Notes under the pieces: generated by a model
Database searches by the model: none
What the model was told of the DNA's origin: nothing
The model's input: the letters and a program-made list of their open reading frames with translations, nothing else
NCBI GenBank assembly: GCA_045580485.1
Contig: JAZNNW010000130.1
Location: forward strand, 1 to 41,149
Reading direction: 5' to 3'
Source: Avoscillospira sp045580485
Lineage (GTDB): Bacteria > Bacillota > Clostridia > Oscillospirales > Oscillospiraceae
DNA: 41,149 nt
Program-made: the position numbers and the translations under genes
In this document: piece by piece, positions 7,698-15,484 of the stretch
How positions within the stretch are numbered: the first letter of the stretch is position 1
Layout of the letters: the number at the start of each line of letters is the position of its first letter

Positions 7698-9040
7698 AGG
7701 AGGCTCACCCCGGCATGGATCTTCTTCACATTTTCCGCAACGGCATCGGCGAAGCCTTCATAGGCGGTCAGATCCTCACCCCAGACATCGGTCTTTGCCA
7801 TGAAGCCCTTGACAGAGCCGCCGTCGGCAAAATACTCCAGATAGGGCTTGTCATCGGCGATGGGAAGATCACCGGAGAACCAGCCATCGTTTCTGGCCTC
7901 GATCCTGGCATAGAGTGCCATCAGATAGGAGAATCCCACGGTCATCTTGGGAGGGATATGACCCTTGGCATTGTAATAATCCTTGAAGCAGGGCAGGTCT
8001 CTGGCCTTCCACTTGGAAATGCTGTTGAGGGCAATGCTGATGAGCTGATGGTTCAGATAGGGATTGGCGAACCGGGACAGCACATCCTCGGCAAAGGTGC
8101 CGCAGCCGGGAACGAAGGGAACGATCTCCTCGAACATGGTATCTCGGACGAATTTGGAAAGCTTTTCATCCATCATGCAGTCGTAGACGGTCTTAGCGCC
8201 TTCCAGCAGACCGGTTGCCACCAGATTGGTGTGGCTGCCGTTGAGGATGCGGACCTTGCGGACCTTGTAGGGAGTCACATCTTCCGTCAGGATCACATCG
8301 ATGTTGTGTCTGCCGTCCTTGATATACTTGGCCAGATCGCCCTTGTTCTCAATGACCCACAGACCGAAAGGCTCTGCGATGGTCATGAGCTTGTCTTCTT
8401 CGCCCAGCAATTCTGTCAGATGGGCACGGGTCTGCTCATCTCTGGGGAAGCCGGAGACAATGCGGTCCACCAGAGTGTTGCAGTAGAAGTTTTCCTCCTC
8501 ATTCCACTTGGCAAAGGCTTCCGGCAGGTTCCACAGGTCAATATACTGCTTGACACACTTGGAAAGGTTGTCGGCATTGTTCTCGATCAGCTCCACAGGC
8601 AGCAGATACACGCCGGGCAGGTTGGCCTTGAAGCGCTCATAGAGGAACAGGGTCAGCTTGCCGGGATAGGTCATGGATGCGAAATCATCCATCTTATCGG
8701 TATCCCGGTAGCAGATGCCGGCTTCTGTGGTGTTGGAGACCATGAGCTTCAGCTCGGCGTCTCTTGCCAGACCGTAGTAGGTATCGGGGTCCACAAAGGG
8801 ATCGACGACCTGTGCCAGAGACTGGATCTCATAGGGTTTTTCCACTGCCTTGCCGTCCTGCATACCACGATAGATGGCATGGTAACGGTTGTTCTGCAGG
8901 GCGAAATTTTCAATATGTCCGGGGATGGGGGTGACGATGGAGACAGAATAGCTGCCGCCCTCCCGGTTCAGTTCTTCAAAATAGCCATCCACAAAGGCGC
9001 GAAGGAAATTGCCCTCGCCAAACTGTACAATTTTAATCAT
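7694..9040 (-). CDS. uxaB: tagaturonate reductase (altronate oxidoreductase)
   Basis: A 448-residue member of the long-chain mannitol dehydrogenase family. The N-terminus has the cofactor fold (VQFGEGNFLRAFVDGYF); the catalytic segment KVRILNGSHT contains the family Lys, Asn and His. UxaB reduces D-tagaturonate to D-altronate with NADH. I start at ATG 9040 (MIKIVQ); an upstream in-frame GTG at 9055 would overlap its GAGG ribosome site. It sits between the GH4 gene (11 bases) and uxaA (4-base overlap). Fructuronate reductases share the fold, but the neighbours uxaA and uxaC favour the altronate route. Confidence 0.92.
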   Translation of the reverse strand: MIKIVQFGEGNFLRAFVDGYFEELNREGGSYSVSIVTPIPGHIENFALQNNRYHAIYRGMQDGKAVEKPYEIQSLAQVVDPFVDPDTYYGLARDAELKLMVSNTTEAGICYRDTDKMDDFASMTYPGKLTLFLYERFKANLPGVYLLPVELIENNADNLSKCVKQYIDLWNLPEAFAKWNEEENFYCNTLVDRIVSGFPRDEQTRAHLTELLGEEDKLMTIAEPFGLWVIENKGDLAKYIKDGRHNIDVILTEDVTPYKVRKVRILNGSHTNLVATGLLEGAKTVYDCMMDEKLSKFVRDTMFEEIVPFVPGCGTFAEDVLSRFANPYLNHQLISIALNSISKWKARDLPCFKDYYNAKGHIPPKMTVGFSYLMALYARIEARNDGWFSGDLPIADDKPYLEYFADGGSVKGFMAKTDVWGEDLTAYEGFADAVAENVKKIHAGVSLL

Positions 9041-9051
9041 GGCGTATAACC

Positions 9052-10440
9052 TCACAGATTGTAGTCGGTCAGATAGGCATTGGTGTTTTCAATCATTTCA
9101 TCAAAGAGCTTCCGAGCATCAGCAGCAGGAATGGCTACCTGCGGATCGCTCATAAAGGCCAGGAACACACGCTCCAGATCCCGCTCCTTGGCACCTTGTG
9201 CCACCTGCAGCTGCTGCTCGGCATTGTGCTGCACCAGTGCGGCAAACTCGCCGGGGACATTGCCTGCAAAGACAGGACGCAGGCAGCCGTCACGGAAGAC
9301 GGCATTGGTTTCCACCACAGCACCCAGAGGCAGGTTGGGAATCTGACCTTCATTGGGCAGGTTCACATTGGAGACCAGTTCCGTCAGACCCAGCAGGGAA
9401 CGAATCTGCAGGACACCTTCTTCACCGGTATCCACAATGGAGACATTCTCGGTGCCGTCCAGCAGCCGCTGACCCTTGTCCAGACGCTCCTGCTGACTCT
9501 TGCGGCGGTAGTCCACGGTGGTCAGAGCGAAGCCGAAGCTGTCGATCAGTTCCTGATTATCAATGAACCAGTGCTTGGGGCAGAACTCTGCCAGATGGCG
9601 GTCGCCGGCAGCGGCAATGCAGCCAAATCGCTCAAAGAGGTCGAATTTGACTTTGCTGGTGTACTTGAAGGGGGTCATCCAGTTCTGATCCTTTTCGCCG
9701 TTGTAGCCCTCTTCTCTGTGGTTGTTGATGAATTCCTGATAGACGGGGAACAGGTCGATGTTCTTCCAGATGGCATCGGTCAGCCAGGTGAAGTGGTTGA
9801 CGCCTACCACATTGGTCTTGATCAGATCAATGGTGGTCTCTTCACCGAACTTTTCCTTGATGGCCTGCACCAGCACCTTCTTGGCACCGAAGACCTCGTG
9901 GCAGCAGCCGTAGGCCTTGATCTTGGGGAAGGTGTCATAAAGTGCCTTGACACACAGGGCCATGGGGTTGGTGTAGTTGATGACCCATGCATCGGGGCAG
10001 CACTTCTCGACACCCTTGGCGATGACTTCCATCTGGGGAATGGTGCGCAATGCACGGATGATACCGCCGGGGCCGGTGGTGTCGCCTACGGACTGGAGGA
10101 TACCGTATTTTTCGGGAGTATGGACATCGCTGTGCATCTCGTCAAAGGTGCCGGGCAGGATGGAGATGACCACGAAATCCGCACCGGTCAGAGCTTCTTC
10201 CAGAGTCTTGACAGCCACATAGTCCCAATGGGTGTTGCAGTCTTCCAGATCGTTGTACTTGTTGCCGATGATCTCATTCTTCTTTGCAGCTTCGTAATCA
10301 ATGTCATACAGGGCGACAGTGCCGGAAATGTCTTCAGCCTTGGCCAGATCGGACATGAAGCACCATGCCCAGCCCTGAGAGCCGCCGCCCACATAGGCGA
10401 TTTTCAAATCTTCCACGGTTTTATGATCTGTATATTTCAT
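9052..10440 (-). CDS. lplD: GH4 alpha-galacturonidase (LplD-type)
   Basis: A 462-residue glycoside hydrolase family 4 protein. It has the N-terminal NAD motif (YVGGGSQGW, residues 16-24), NYTNPMALC (155-163) and the metal-site tetrad Cys180-His181-Glu182-Val183. In GH4 this CHEV tetrad marks alpha-galacturonidases, whereas alpha-galactosidases and phospho-glucosidases carry other residues. GH4 enzymes use NAD+ and Mn2+ and work by transient C3 oxidation and elimination rather than simple hydrolysis. It would free D-galacturonate from the non-reducing end of short galacturonides in the cytoplasm; no signal peptide is seen. Its place between uxaC and uxaB, with 11-12 base gaps, supports this: the product is UxaC's substrate. 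Confidence 0.93.
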   Translation of the reverse strand: MKYTDHKTVEDLKIAYVGGGSQGWAWCFMSDLAKAEDISGTVALYDIDYEAAKKNEIIGNKYNDLEDCNTHWDYVAVKTLEEALTGADFVVISILPGTFDEMHSDVHTPEKYGILQSVGDTTGPGGIIRALRTIPQMEVIAKGVEKCCPDAWVINYTNPMALCVKALYDTFPKIKAYGCCHEVFGAKKVLVQAIKEKFGEETTIDLIKTNVVGVNHFTWLTDAIWKNIDLFPVYQEFINNHREEGYNGEKDQNWMTPFKYTSKVKFDLFERFGCIAAAGDRHLAEFCPKHWFIDNQELIDSFGFALTTVDYRRKSQQERLDKGQRLLDGTENVSIVDTGEEGVLQIRSLLGLTELVSNVNLPNEGQIPNLPLGAVVETNAVFRDGCLRPVFAGNVPGEFAALVQHNAEQQLQVAQGAKERDLERVFLAFMSDPQVAIPAADARKLFDEMIENTNAYLTDYNL

Positions 10441-10452
10441 GTTCTTATCTCC

Positions 10453-11679
10453 TTAAAATTGAAAGTAGTCTTTTGCGTTCTGATAGCAGATGCCAGTGAC
10501 GATTTTTCCAAGGGTCTGCCAGTCTGCGGGATATTCTCCTTCTTCCACCCATGTGCCGATGAGGTTGCACAGAATGCGGCGGAAGTATTCATGACGGGGG
10601 TAGGAAACAAAGCTGCGGGAATCGGTTGTCATACCGATAAACCGGGGCAGCAGGCTCAGATTGGCCAGTGCCTTCAGCTGGGCTTCCATGCCGTCTCTCT
10701 GATCGTTGAACCACCAGCCGGAACCGAACTGGATCTTGCCGGCGGTGGGCGCTTTCTGATAGCAGCCCATGAGGGTGCCAATAATATAATTGTCCGCAGG
10801 GTTCAGATTGTAGAGAATGGTCTTGGGCAGTGCATTCTCCTTTTCCATGGCATCCAGCAGCTTTGCCAGACCGTGGGAGATCTCCATGCCGTTGATGGAG
10901 TCAAAGCCCGTGTCGGGACCCAAGCGCTCGAACATGGGGGTGTTGTTGTTGCGCATGGCGCCTACATGGAGCTGCATGGTCCAGTCGCGCTTGGTGTATT
11001 CTTTGCCCAGCTTGACCAGAGTTTCGATGGTGCTTTCTTCAAAATCGTCCACAGCGTGGTCGGAGAGACGGCAGCCGTTTTCATGGAAGAAATCGATGCG
11101 GCTGAGAATCTTCTCATCTACCTTCTTCAGATCGGGACGGAAAGCGGGAATGACCTTCATATCGGTGCTGCGGAGCGCCTGATGATGTTCCAGCGTATCT
11201 TCCGGGGCATCGGTGGTGCAGATCAGCTCCACATTGGAGCGCTTGATGAGGCCTCTGGCACTGAATTCGGGCTTGGCGAGGCAGGCATTGACCTGCTCCC
11301 AGATCTCCTTGGCGGTCTCGGGGCGAAGCGTCTCGTCCACATCGAAATACCGCTTCAGCTCCAGATGGGTCCAATGGTACATGGGGTTGCCCAGGGTCAT
11401 GGGAACGGTCTCGGCAAAGGCCATCCACTTATCGAAATCATCGGCAGCGCCGGTGCAGCGATCTTCATCGATGCCGTTGGTGCGCATGAGCCGCCACTTG
11501 TAGTGGTCGCCGCCCAGAAACAGGTCGGCTGCATTTTTGAACTGATAGTCATTGGCGATCTTCTCCACGGGAATGTGGCAGTGATAGTCAATGATAGGCA
11601 GGTTTTCGGCATAGTCGTGATAGAGCTTCTGTGCCGTTTTGTTTTTCAACATGAAATCAGGATGGATAAAAGACATCAT
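10453..11679 (-). CDS. uxaC: glucuronate/galacturonate isomerase, short form
   Basis: A 408-residue UxaC homolog converting D-galacturonate to D-tagaturonate and D-glucuronate to D-fructuronate. Motifs include the metal-binding DYHCHI (His33, His35), LICTTDAPEDTLEHH, MQLHVGAMRNNNTPMF, GPDTGFDSI and FGSGWWFNDQRDGM. Typical UxaC proteins are about 465-470 residues. The deficit lies mostly between DHAVDDF and TLVKLGKEY, where other UxaC proteins carry a helical insert of about 35-45 residues. The frame is continuous, so this is a compact variant and not a broken gene. AAAGGAG precedes two adjacent ATGs (11679, 11676); the first overlaps the upstream stop by 4 bases. Confidence 0.93.
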   Translation of the reverse strand: MMSFIHPDFMLKNKTAQKLYHDYAENLPIIDYHCHIPVEKIANDYQFKNAADLFLGGDHYKWRLMRTNGIDEDRCTGAADDFDKWMAFAETVPMTLGNPMYHWTHLELKRYFDVDETLRPETAKEIWEQVNACLAKPEFSARGLIKRSNVELICTTDAPEDTLEHHQALRSTDMKVIPAFRPDLKKVDEKILSRIDFFHENGCRLSDHAVDDFEESTIETLVKLGKEYTKRDWTMQLHVGAMRNNNTPMFERLGPDTGFDSINGMEISHGLAKLLDAMEKENALPKTILYNLNPADNYIIGTLMGCYQKAPTAGKIQFGSGWWFNDQRDGMEAQLKALANLSLLPRFIGMTTDSRSFVSYPRHEYFRRILCNLIGTWVEEGEYPADWQTLGKIVTGICYQNAKDYFQF

Positions 11680-12686
11680 TCACACTCCTTTAACAGACGG
11701 TGGACTTCGGGATATGCTTCATCGGGATAGAAAGCATGACCGCCGTGACCGACCACCAGCGTGCAGCGGTTGCTGCCGCCCTGATCGGCATAGGCACGGC
11801 TGCCCTGTTCGTAGACAGCTTTTGCGGCGAAGAGGGGGAAAATGGGATCTTCGTCACCGGAAACCTGTACAAACAGTCTGGGATAAGCCATGGCCATGAT
11901 ATCGCCCATGTCGAAATACTTGGCAATATGGGGCACATAATTACAGGCACAATGGGGCATGGCACCGATGGAATCTTTGTAAGAAGCCATGGCGCAGGAG
12001 GGCATGACCAGCTTCAGCCGGTCTTCAAAGACAGCCGCATAAGCTGTGGCGGTACCGCCGCCGGAATTGCCCATAAGGCAGATATTGCTGAGATCCACTC
12101 GGTCTGAAAAATCCTTTTCGAGGACATCAATGAGCCGCTGAACATCCCATACCCGTTCGCCGATGGTAGTTCTGCCCATCATGGCAGCGATGCCGGATTC
12201 ATTTTGGCAGAGGGTCATGCCGTCGGGGTCGCCGCTCAGTTCACCAAAGTTCCGCTGTTCCATGGCGATAGCGGCAAAGCCGTTTTTCAGAGCATGGAGA
12301 CAGAACTGGGCAGAGTATTTTTTGAAATAGTGATCCCGGGAGAATTTGTCCCTGTCCATGGAAATATGCATGCCGGAGGAATGACCCTGCAGGCAGATCA
12401 TCACAGGGGGATTTTCCACACCGTCTGGCAGAAGTAGGTGGCAGGGAACAAAAAAGCCTTCTTCGCTTTCGAACTGGAAGCGGATCTCTGTTGCTCCGTC
12501 GATTTTGGTTTCGTATTCAATGTGGGCCTGAGGATCAACTTTTGCGAAACAATCCAGACCCAGAAGCTCTGCCAATTTTTCTTTTGCGGCAGGCTGCCAC
12601 CGGGCCAGATTCCCGTCGTAAGCCATGGAGGGCTTTACCTGCTGCGCTTTTTTGTAGATATAGTCAATGGAAGAAATTTTTGCCAA
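11676..12686 (-). CDS. alpha/beta hydrolase (putative carbohydrate esterase)
   Basis: A 336-residue alpha/beta-hydrolase with oxyanion segment LQGHSSG (residues 99-105), nucleophile elbow MGNSGGG (Ser208), candidate acids Asp278/Asp280 and His314 or His317 in VGHGGHAFYPDEA. No signal peptide is present. The architecture resembles the Abhydrolase_7/acetyl-xylan-esterase-like group. As first gene of the uxaC-lplD-uxaB-uxaA unit, it may remove acetyl or methyl esters from imported pectin fragments (inference). The start is unusual: TTG at 12686-12684, with AAAGGTG 8 bases upstream; the next ATG (residue 21) would remove conserved-looking sequence. The stop overlaps the uxaC start. Confidence 0.82.
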   Translation of the reverse strand: MAKISSIDYIYKKAQQVKPSMAYDGNLARWQPAAKEKLAELLGLDCFAKVDPQAHIEYETKIDGATEIRFQFESEEGFFVPCHLLLPDGVENPPVMICLQGHSSGMHISMDRDKFSRDHYFKKYSAQFCLHALKNGFAAIAMEQRNFGELSGDPDGMTLCQNESGIAAMMGRTTIGERVWDVQRLIDVLEKDFSDRVDLSNICLMGNSGGGTATAYAAVFEDRLKLVMPSCAMASYKDSIGAMPHCACNYVPHIAKYFDMGDIMAMAYPRLFVQVSGDEDPIFPLFAAKAVYEQGSRAYADQGGSNRCTLVVGHGGHAFYPDEAYPEVHRLLKECE

Positions 12687-12718
12687 TTATTCCACACCTT
12701 TCCCATTGTAGTGCATTC

Positions 12719-12746
12719 ATTATACCGCCAAATTTTCAAATGTACA
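12719..12746 (-). promoter_or_regulatory. putative promoter and operator of the uxa operon
   Basis: On the minus strand TGTACA (12746-12741), 16 bases, TATAAT (12724-12719). The -35 lies in a near-perfect palindrome, TTCAA (12735-12739), ATGTACAT (12740-12747), TTGAA (12749-12753), a plausible operator for the divergent AraC regulator. Operator function is inferred. Confidence 0.6.
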
Positions 12747-12797
12747 TCTTGAATGTTGTGAAGAATCTGAAAAAACCTCTGAAATATTGTCTAAAAA

Positions 12798-12825
12798 TTG
12801 CAAGTCCTCTTTTTTGTGTTATAAT
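12798..12825 (+). promoter_or_regulatory. promoter of the AraC-family regulator at 12845
   Basis: TTGCAA (12798-12803), 16 bases, perfect TATAAT (12820-12825). An in-frame ATG at 12824 overlaps the -10 box and so cannot be the start. Transcription near 12832 leaves a very short leader with the GGTGAT ribosome site. Confidence 0.8.
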
Positions 12826-12844
12826 GGCGAAGAAGGTGATGCAA

Positions 12845-13660
12845 ATGTTTGATAAATACACAAAAATAACCATTGATAAAAGTGTCAGTTCCGGTGCGTG
12901 GGAAATGCTTAAAATGCATGCCCACAATGTCCATGAGTTGTATTTTCTCGTCTCCGGTCAGCGGCGGTATTTTATTGAGGATACCCTTTACGATGTAGAA
13001 GTGGGTGACCTTATGATCATTCCCAAAGCAAAACTCCACCGATCGCTGACCAAAGGGAATGGCCCCCATGCCCGATATGTGGTGTATTTTGATGAAAAAA
13101 TGGTCGATGCATTGGTGAACAGAATCGGTGCGGAAAATTATGAAAAACTGCTGGAATTCCGCAAACTGCAGCTGCCGCCAGAGGTCTTTCGGCAGGTGCG
13201 TGCCGGTTTGGAGCAGATGTGCGCAGAGAAACAGGCACCGGATGAATTCTCCCATGTCGTAGATACGTATATTCTGGAGAACATCCTGCTCCTTGCGCTT
13301 CGTTACGGAGTGCCCAAAGCGCCTGTTGTGGAAAAGAATGTTTCTAAAATGCAGGAAGTCGCCCACTATATCAATAAGAATCTGGCATCGCACATCAGTT
13401 TGAAGGATGCGGCGAATGTGGCACATATGGAAGCTACCTATTTCTCCAAGGCATTCAAGGCTGCCACAGGAGAGGGCTTTCAGGAGTATCTGACAAAAGT
13501 GCGGCTGCAAAAGGCAGAGCAGCTTCTGGAGCACAGTGATCTGCCCGTCAGCAGAGTGGCGGAGGCCTGCGGCTTTTCCGCTGCCAATTATTTCAGCGAT
13601 GTGTTCCGCCGTTGGAAAGGACTCTCCCCAAGCCAGTACCGAAAAAAACATAATTCCTGA
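12845..13660 (+). CDS. AraC-family transcriptional regulator with cupin domain
   Basis: A 271-residue regulator starting at MFDKYTK. The sensor domain shows MHAHNVHELYF and VEVGDLMIIPKAKLH (cupin-type); the C-terminal AraC domain runs from about residue 175, with helix-turn-helix units SLKDAANVAHMEATYFSKAF and VSRVAEACGFSAANYFSDVF and the ending GLSPSQYRK. The open frame extends back to 12491, but the promoter TATAAT at 12820 and the GGTGAT site at 12835-12840 place the start at 12845. It is divergent from the alpha/beta hydrolase-uxaC-lplD-uxaB-uxaA unit and probably regulates it in response to galacturonate or a derivative (inference). Confidence 0.9.
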   Translation: MFDKYTKITIDKSVSSGAWEMLKMHAHNVHELYFLVSGQRRYFIEDTLYDVEVGDLMIIPKAKLHRSLTKGNGPHARYVVYFDEKMVDALVNRIGAENYEKLLEFRKLQLPPEVFRQVRAGLEQMCAEKQAPDEFSHVVDTYILENILLLALRYGVPKAPVVEKNVSKMQEVAHYINKNLASHISLKDAANVAHMEATYFSKAFKAATGEGFQEYLTKVRLQKAEQLLEHSDLPVSRVAEACGFSAANYFSDVFRRWKGLSPSQYRKKHNS

Positions 13661-13663
13661 TAC

Positions 13664-13700
13664 AAAAAGCACACACGGTTTGAAACCGTGTGTGCTTTTT
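13664..13700. terminator. bidirectional terminator between araC and kdgK
   Basis: AAAAAGCACACACGGTT pairs perfectly with AACCGTGTGTGCTTTTT around a tiny loop. A and T runs on both sides suit convergent transcription of the regulator (stop 13660) and kdgK (stop 13713). Confidence 0.88.
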
Positions 13701-13712
13701 ATGGATCGTTCT

Positions 13713-14735
13713 TTATCTCTGGACTCTGCCGGAGCCGTCACCGCCGGCCAGCTTTTCCACTTCGGAAACACTGACCCGGTTGAAGTCGCCTTCGATGGAG
13801 TGCTTCAATGCAGATGCCGCCACGGCAAACTCGATGGCCTGCTTTGAGGTCTTGCCGGTCAGCAGAGAATAGATGAGGCCTGCGCCGAAGCTGTCACCGC
13901 CGCCCACTCTGTCCACAATGTGCAGGTGGTAGGACTTGGAGAAGCAGTAGTTTTCGCCGTCATAGAGCATGCCTGCCCAGTCGTTATCACTGGCGGAGAT
14001 GGAGCTTCGGAGGGTGATGGCCACCTTTTCGAAGCCGATCTTATCTGCCAACTGCTTTGCCACGGACTTGTAGCCCTCGTGGTTCAGCTTACCGCCATAG
14101 ATATCGGTGTTTTCCGCCTCGATGCCGAAGACATCCTTGGCGTCCTCCTCATTGGAAATACACACATCCACATACTGACACAGGTCGGTCATAACTTCCC
14201 GTGCCTGCTCTCTGGTCCAGAGCTTGCCTCTATAATTGAGGTCGCAGGAGATCTTCACACCCTTGGCCTTGGCGGCCTTACAGGCTTCCCTGCACAGCTC
14301 TGCCACATTGGCGCCCAGTGCTGGGGTGATACCGGTGAAATGGAACCAATCGGCACCTTCAAAAATGGCGTCCCAGTCGAAATCGCCGGTTTCTGCCAGT
14401 GCAATGGCGGAATTGGCACGGTCATAGATACAGACGGAGCCTCTCTGGGAGGCGCCCTTTTCCAGATAGTAGATACCCACCCGGTCACCGCCCCGGGTGA
14501 CCTTGGAGGTATCCACGCCAAAATACCGCAGGGAGTCCACCGCTGCCTGTCCGATGGCGTGCTTGGGCAGCTTGGTCACATAGGCGCTTTCCAGACCGAA
14601 ATTGGCCAGAGACACGGCCACATTGGCTTCGCCGCCGCCGAAGGTGGCCTGCATCTGGTCATTCTGGAAGAAACGGTAGTAGCCATTGGGAGCAAGGCGA
14701 AGCATGATCTCGCCGAAAGTAATTACTTTTGCCAT
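13713..14735 (-). CDS. kdgK: 2-keto-3-deoxygluconate kinase
   Basis: A 340-residue PfkB/ribokinase-family kinase. The N-terminal segment FGEIMLRLAP and GGGEANVAVSLANFGL is typical of KDG kinases; the catalytic signature near the C-terminus reads DRVGGGDSFGAGL, whose second Asp is the likely base. It phosphorylates 2-keto-3-deoxy-D-gluconate to KDPG with ATP. It lies one base after the eda stop, so the two final steps of the uronate pathway are co-transcribed. Fructokinases share the fold, but the eda neighbour and the uronate island support KDG. Confidence 0.92.
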   Translation of the reverse strand: MAKVITFGEIMLRLAPNGYYRFFQNDQMQATFGGGEANVAVSLANFGLESAYVTKLPKHAIGQAAVDSLRYFGVDTSKVTRGGDRVGIYYLEKGASQRGSVCIYDRANSAIALAETGDFDWDAIFEGADWFHFTGITPALGANVAELCREACKAAKAKGVKISCDLNYRGKLWTREQAREVMTDLCQYVDVCISNEEDAKDVFGIEAENTDIYGGKLNHEGYKSVAKQLADKIGFEKVAITLRSSISASDNDWAGMLYDGENYCFSKSYHLHIVDRVGGGDSFGAGLIYSLLTGKTSKQAIEFAVAASALKHSIEGDFNRVSVSEVEKLAGGDGSGRVQR

Positions 14736-14736
14736 A

Positions 14737-15291
14737 TCATTTCCCCTCCATCTTCTCCAATGCTTCCTTTACAAAGAAGCTGCCGCCAATGGCTGCCACC
14801 TTATCAAAAGCAAGAAATTCATCAATATTGCCTCTGTCCACACCGCCGGTGGGAATAAACTTCACCTGGGGGAAGGGGGCGGAAAGTGCCTTTAGCGCCT
14901 TCAATCCGCCATAGACATTGGCAGGGAAAAACTTGACCGTGGTAATGCCCAGTTCCAGTGCTTGCATGATCTCAGTGGGAGTCACGCAGCCGGGATAATA
15001 GGGAACATTCTTCTCTTTGCAGATCTTCGCCACCGCCACGGACAGACCGGGAGAGACGATAAACTGGGCACCGGCCTTCAGGGCAGCCTCACACTGCTCT
15101 GCGTTGATGACCGTACCGGCGCCCACAGACATATCGGGGTAGTGCTTGCAGGCATAGGCGATGGCCTCAGCAGCACAGGCGGTGCGGAAGGTGATCTCAG
15201 CACAGTTGATGCCGGAATGTTTCAATGCAGTCAGGATCTGATCCGTTTCGGAAAGGTCCTTGATGACCACCACAGGGACAAATTTTTCCAT
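14737..15291 (-). CDS. eda: KDPG aldolase
   Basis: A 184-residue class I aldolase of the KDPG/KHG family. It shows the catalytic Glu32 (CAEITFRT), GAGTV (57-61), SPG (80-82) and Schiff-base Lys120 in TTVKFFPA. It cleaves 2-keto-3-deoxy-6-phosphogluconate to pyruvate and glyceraldehyde-3-phosphate. It is shorter than the usual 200-215 because the N-terminal helix before the first strand is missing; the GAGGAGA site 8 bases upstream of the ATG supports this start. It is first in the eda-kdgK unit. Confidence 0.94.
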   Translation of the reverse strand: MEKFVPVVVIKDLSETDQILTALKHSGINCAEITFRTACAAEAIAYACKHYPDMSVGAGTVINAEQCEAALKAGAQFIVSPGLSVAVAKICKEKNVPYYPGCVTPTEIMQALELGITTVKFFPANVYGGLKALKALSAPFPQVKFIPTGGVDRGNIDEFLAFDKVAAIGGSFFVKEALEKMEGK

Positions 15292-15330
15292 GGTTTCATC
15301 TCCTCAGATGTGCAAAATTTCGTAATTTTC

Positions 15331-15359
15331 ATTCTATTTCAAAATCTGGAAGTTGTCTA
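15331..15359 (-). promoter_or_regulatory. promoter of eda-kdgK
   Basis: On the minus strand TAGACA (15359-15354), 17 bases, TAGAAT (15336-15331), each 5/6 to consensus, about 40 bases before the eda start. A TTTCAA element like those in the uxu and uxa control regions lies in the spacer (15337-15342). Confidence 0.7.
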
Positions 15360-15454
15360 CCCGTTTGATTAAAAATCACTGATTTTCAGAGTTTACAGCA
15401 AACATTCCCCAAGGATTCGGAACTTTGTCCCTGTATTGGTATTTTTGCTGCAAT

Positions 15455-15484
15455 AAAACAGCCGCCCAGATGGGCGGCTGTTTT
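15455..15484 (-). terminator. terminator of the rhamnosidase/isomerase operon
   Basis: AAAACAGCCGCCCA and TGGGCGGCTGTTTT form a 14-base perfect stem with loop GA. It overlaps the TAA stop of the last gene (15483-15485). Confidence 0.85.

Noticed and set aside
9196..11730. An 844-residue plus-strand open frame opposite the GH4 and uxaC genes
   Set aside because: It is the antisense shadow of strongly conserved minus-strand genes, with no family motif and no ribosome site. Similar long antisense frames (for example 17163-19397 and 19739-21811) were rejected for the same reason.
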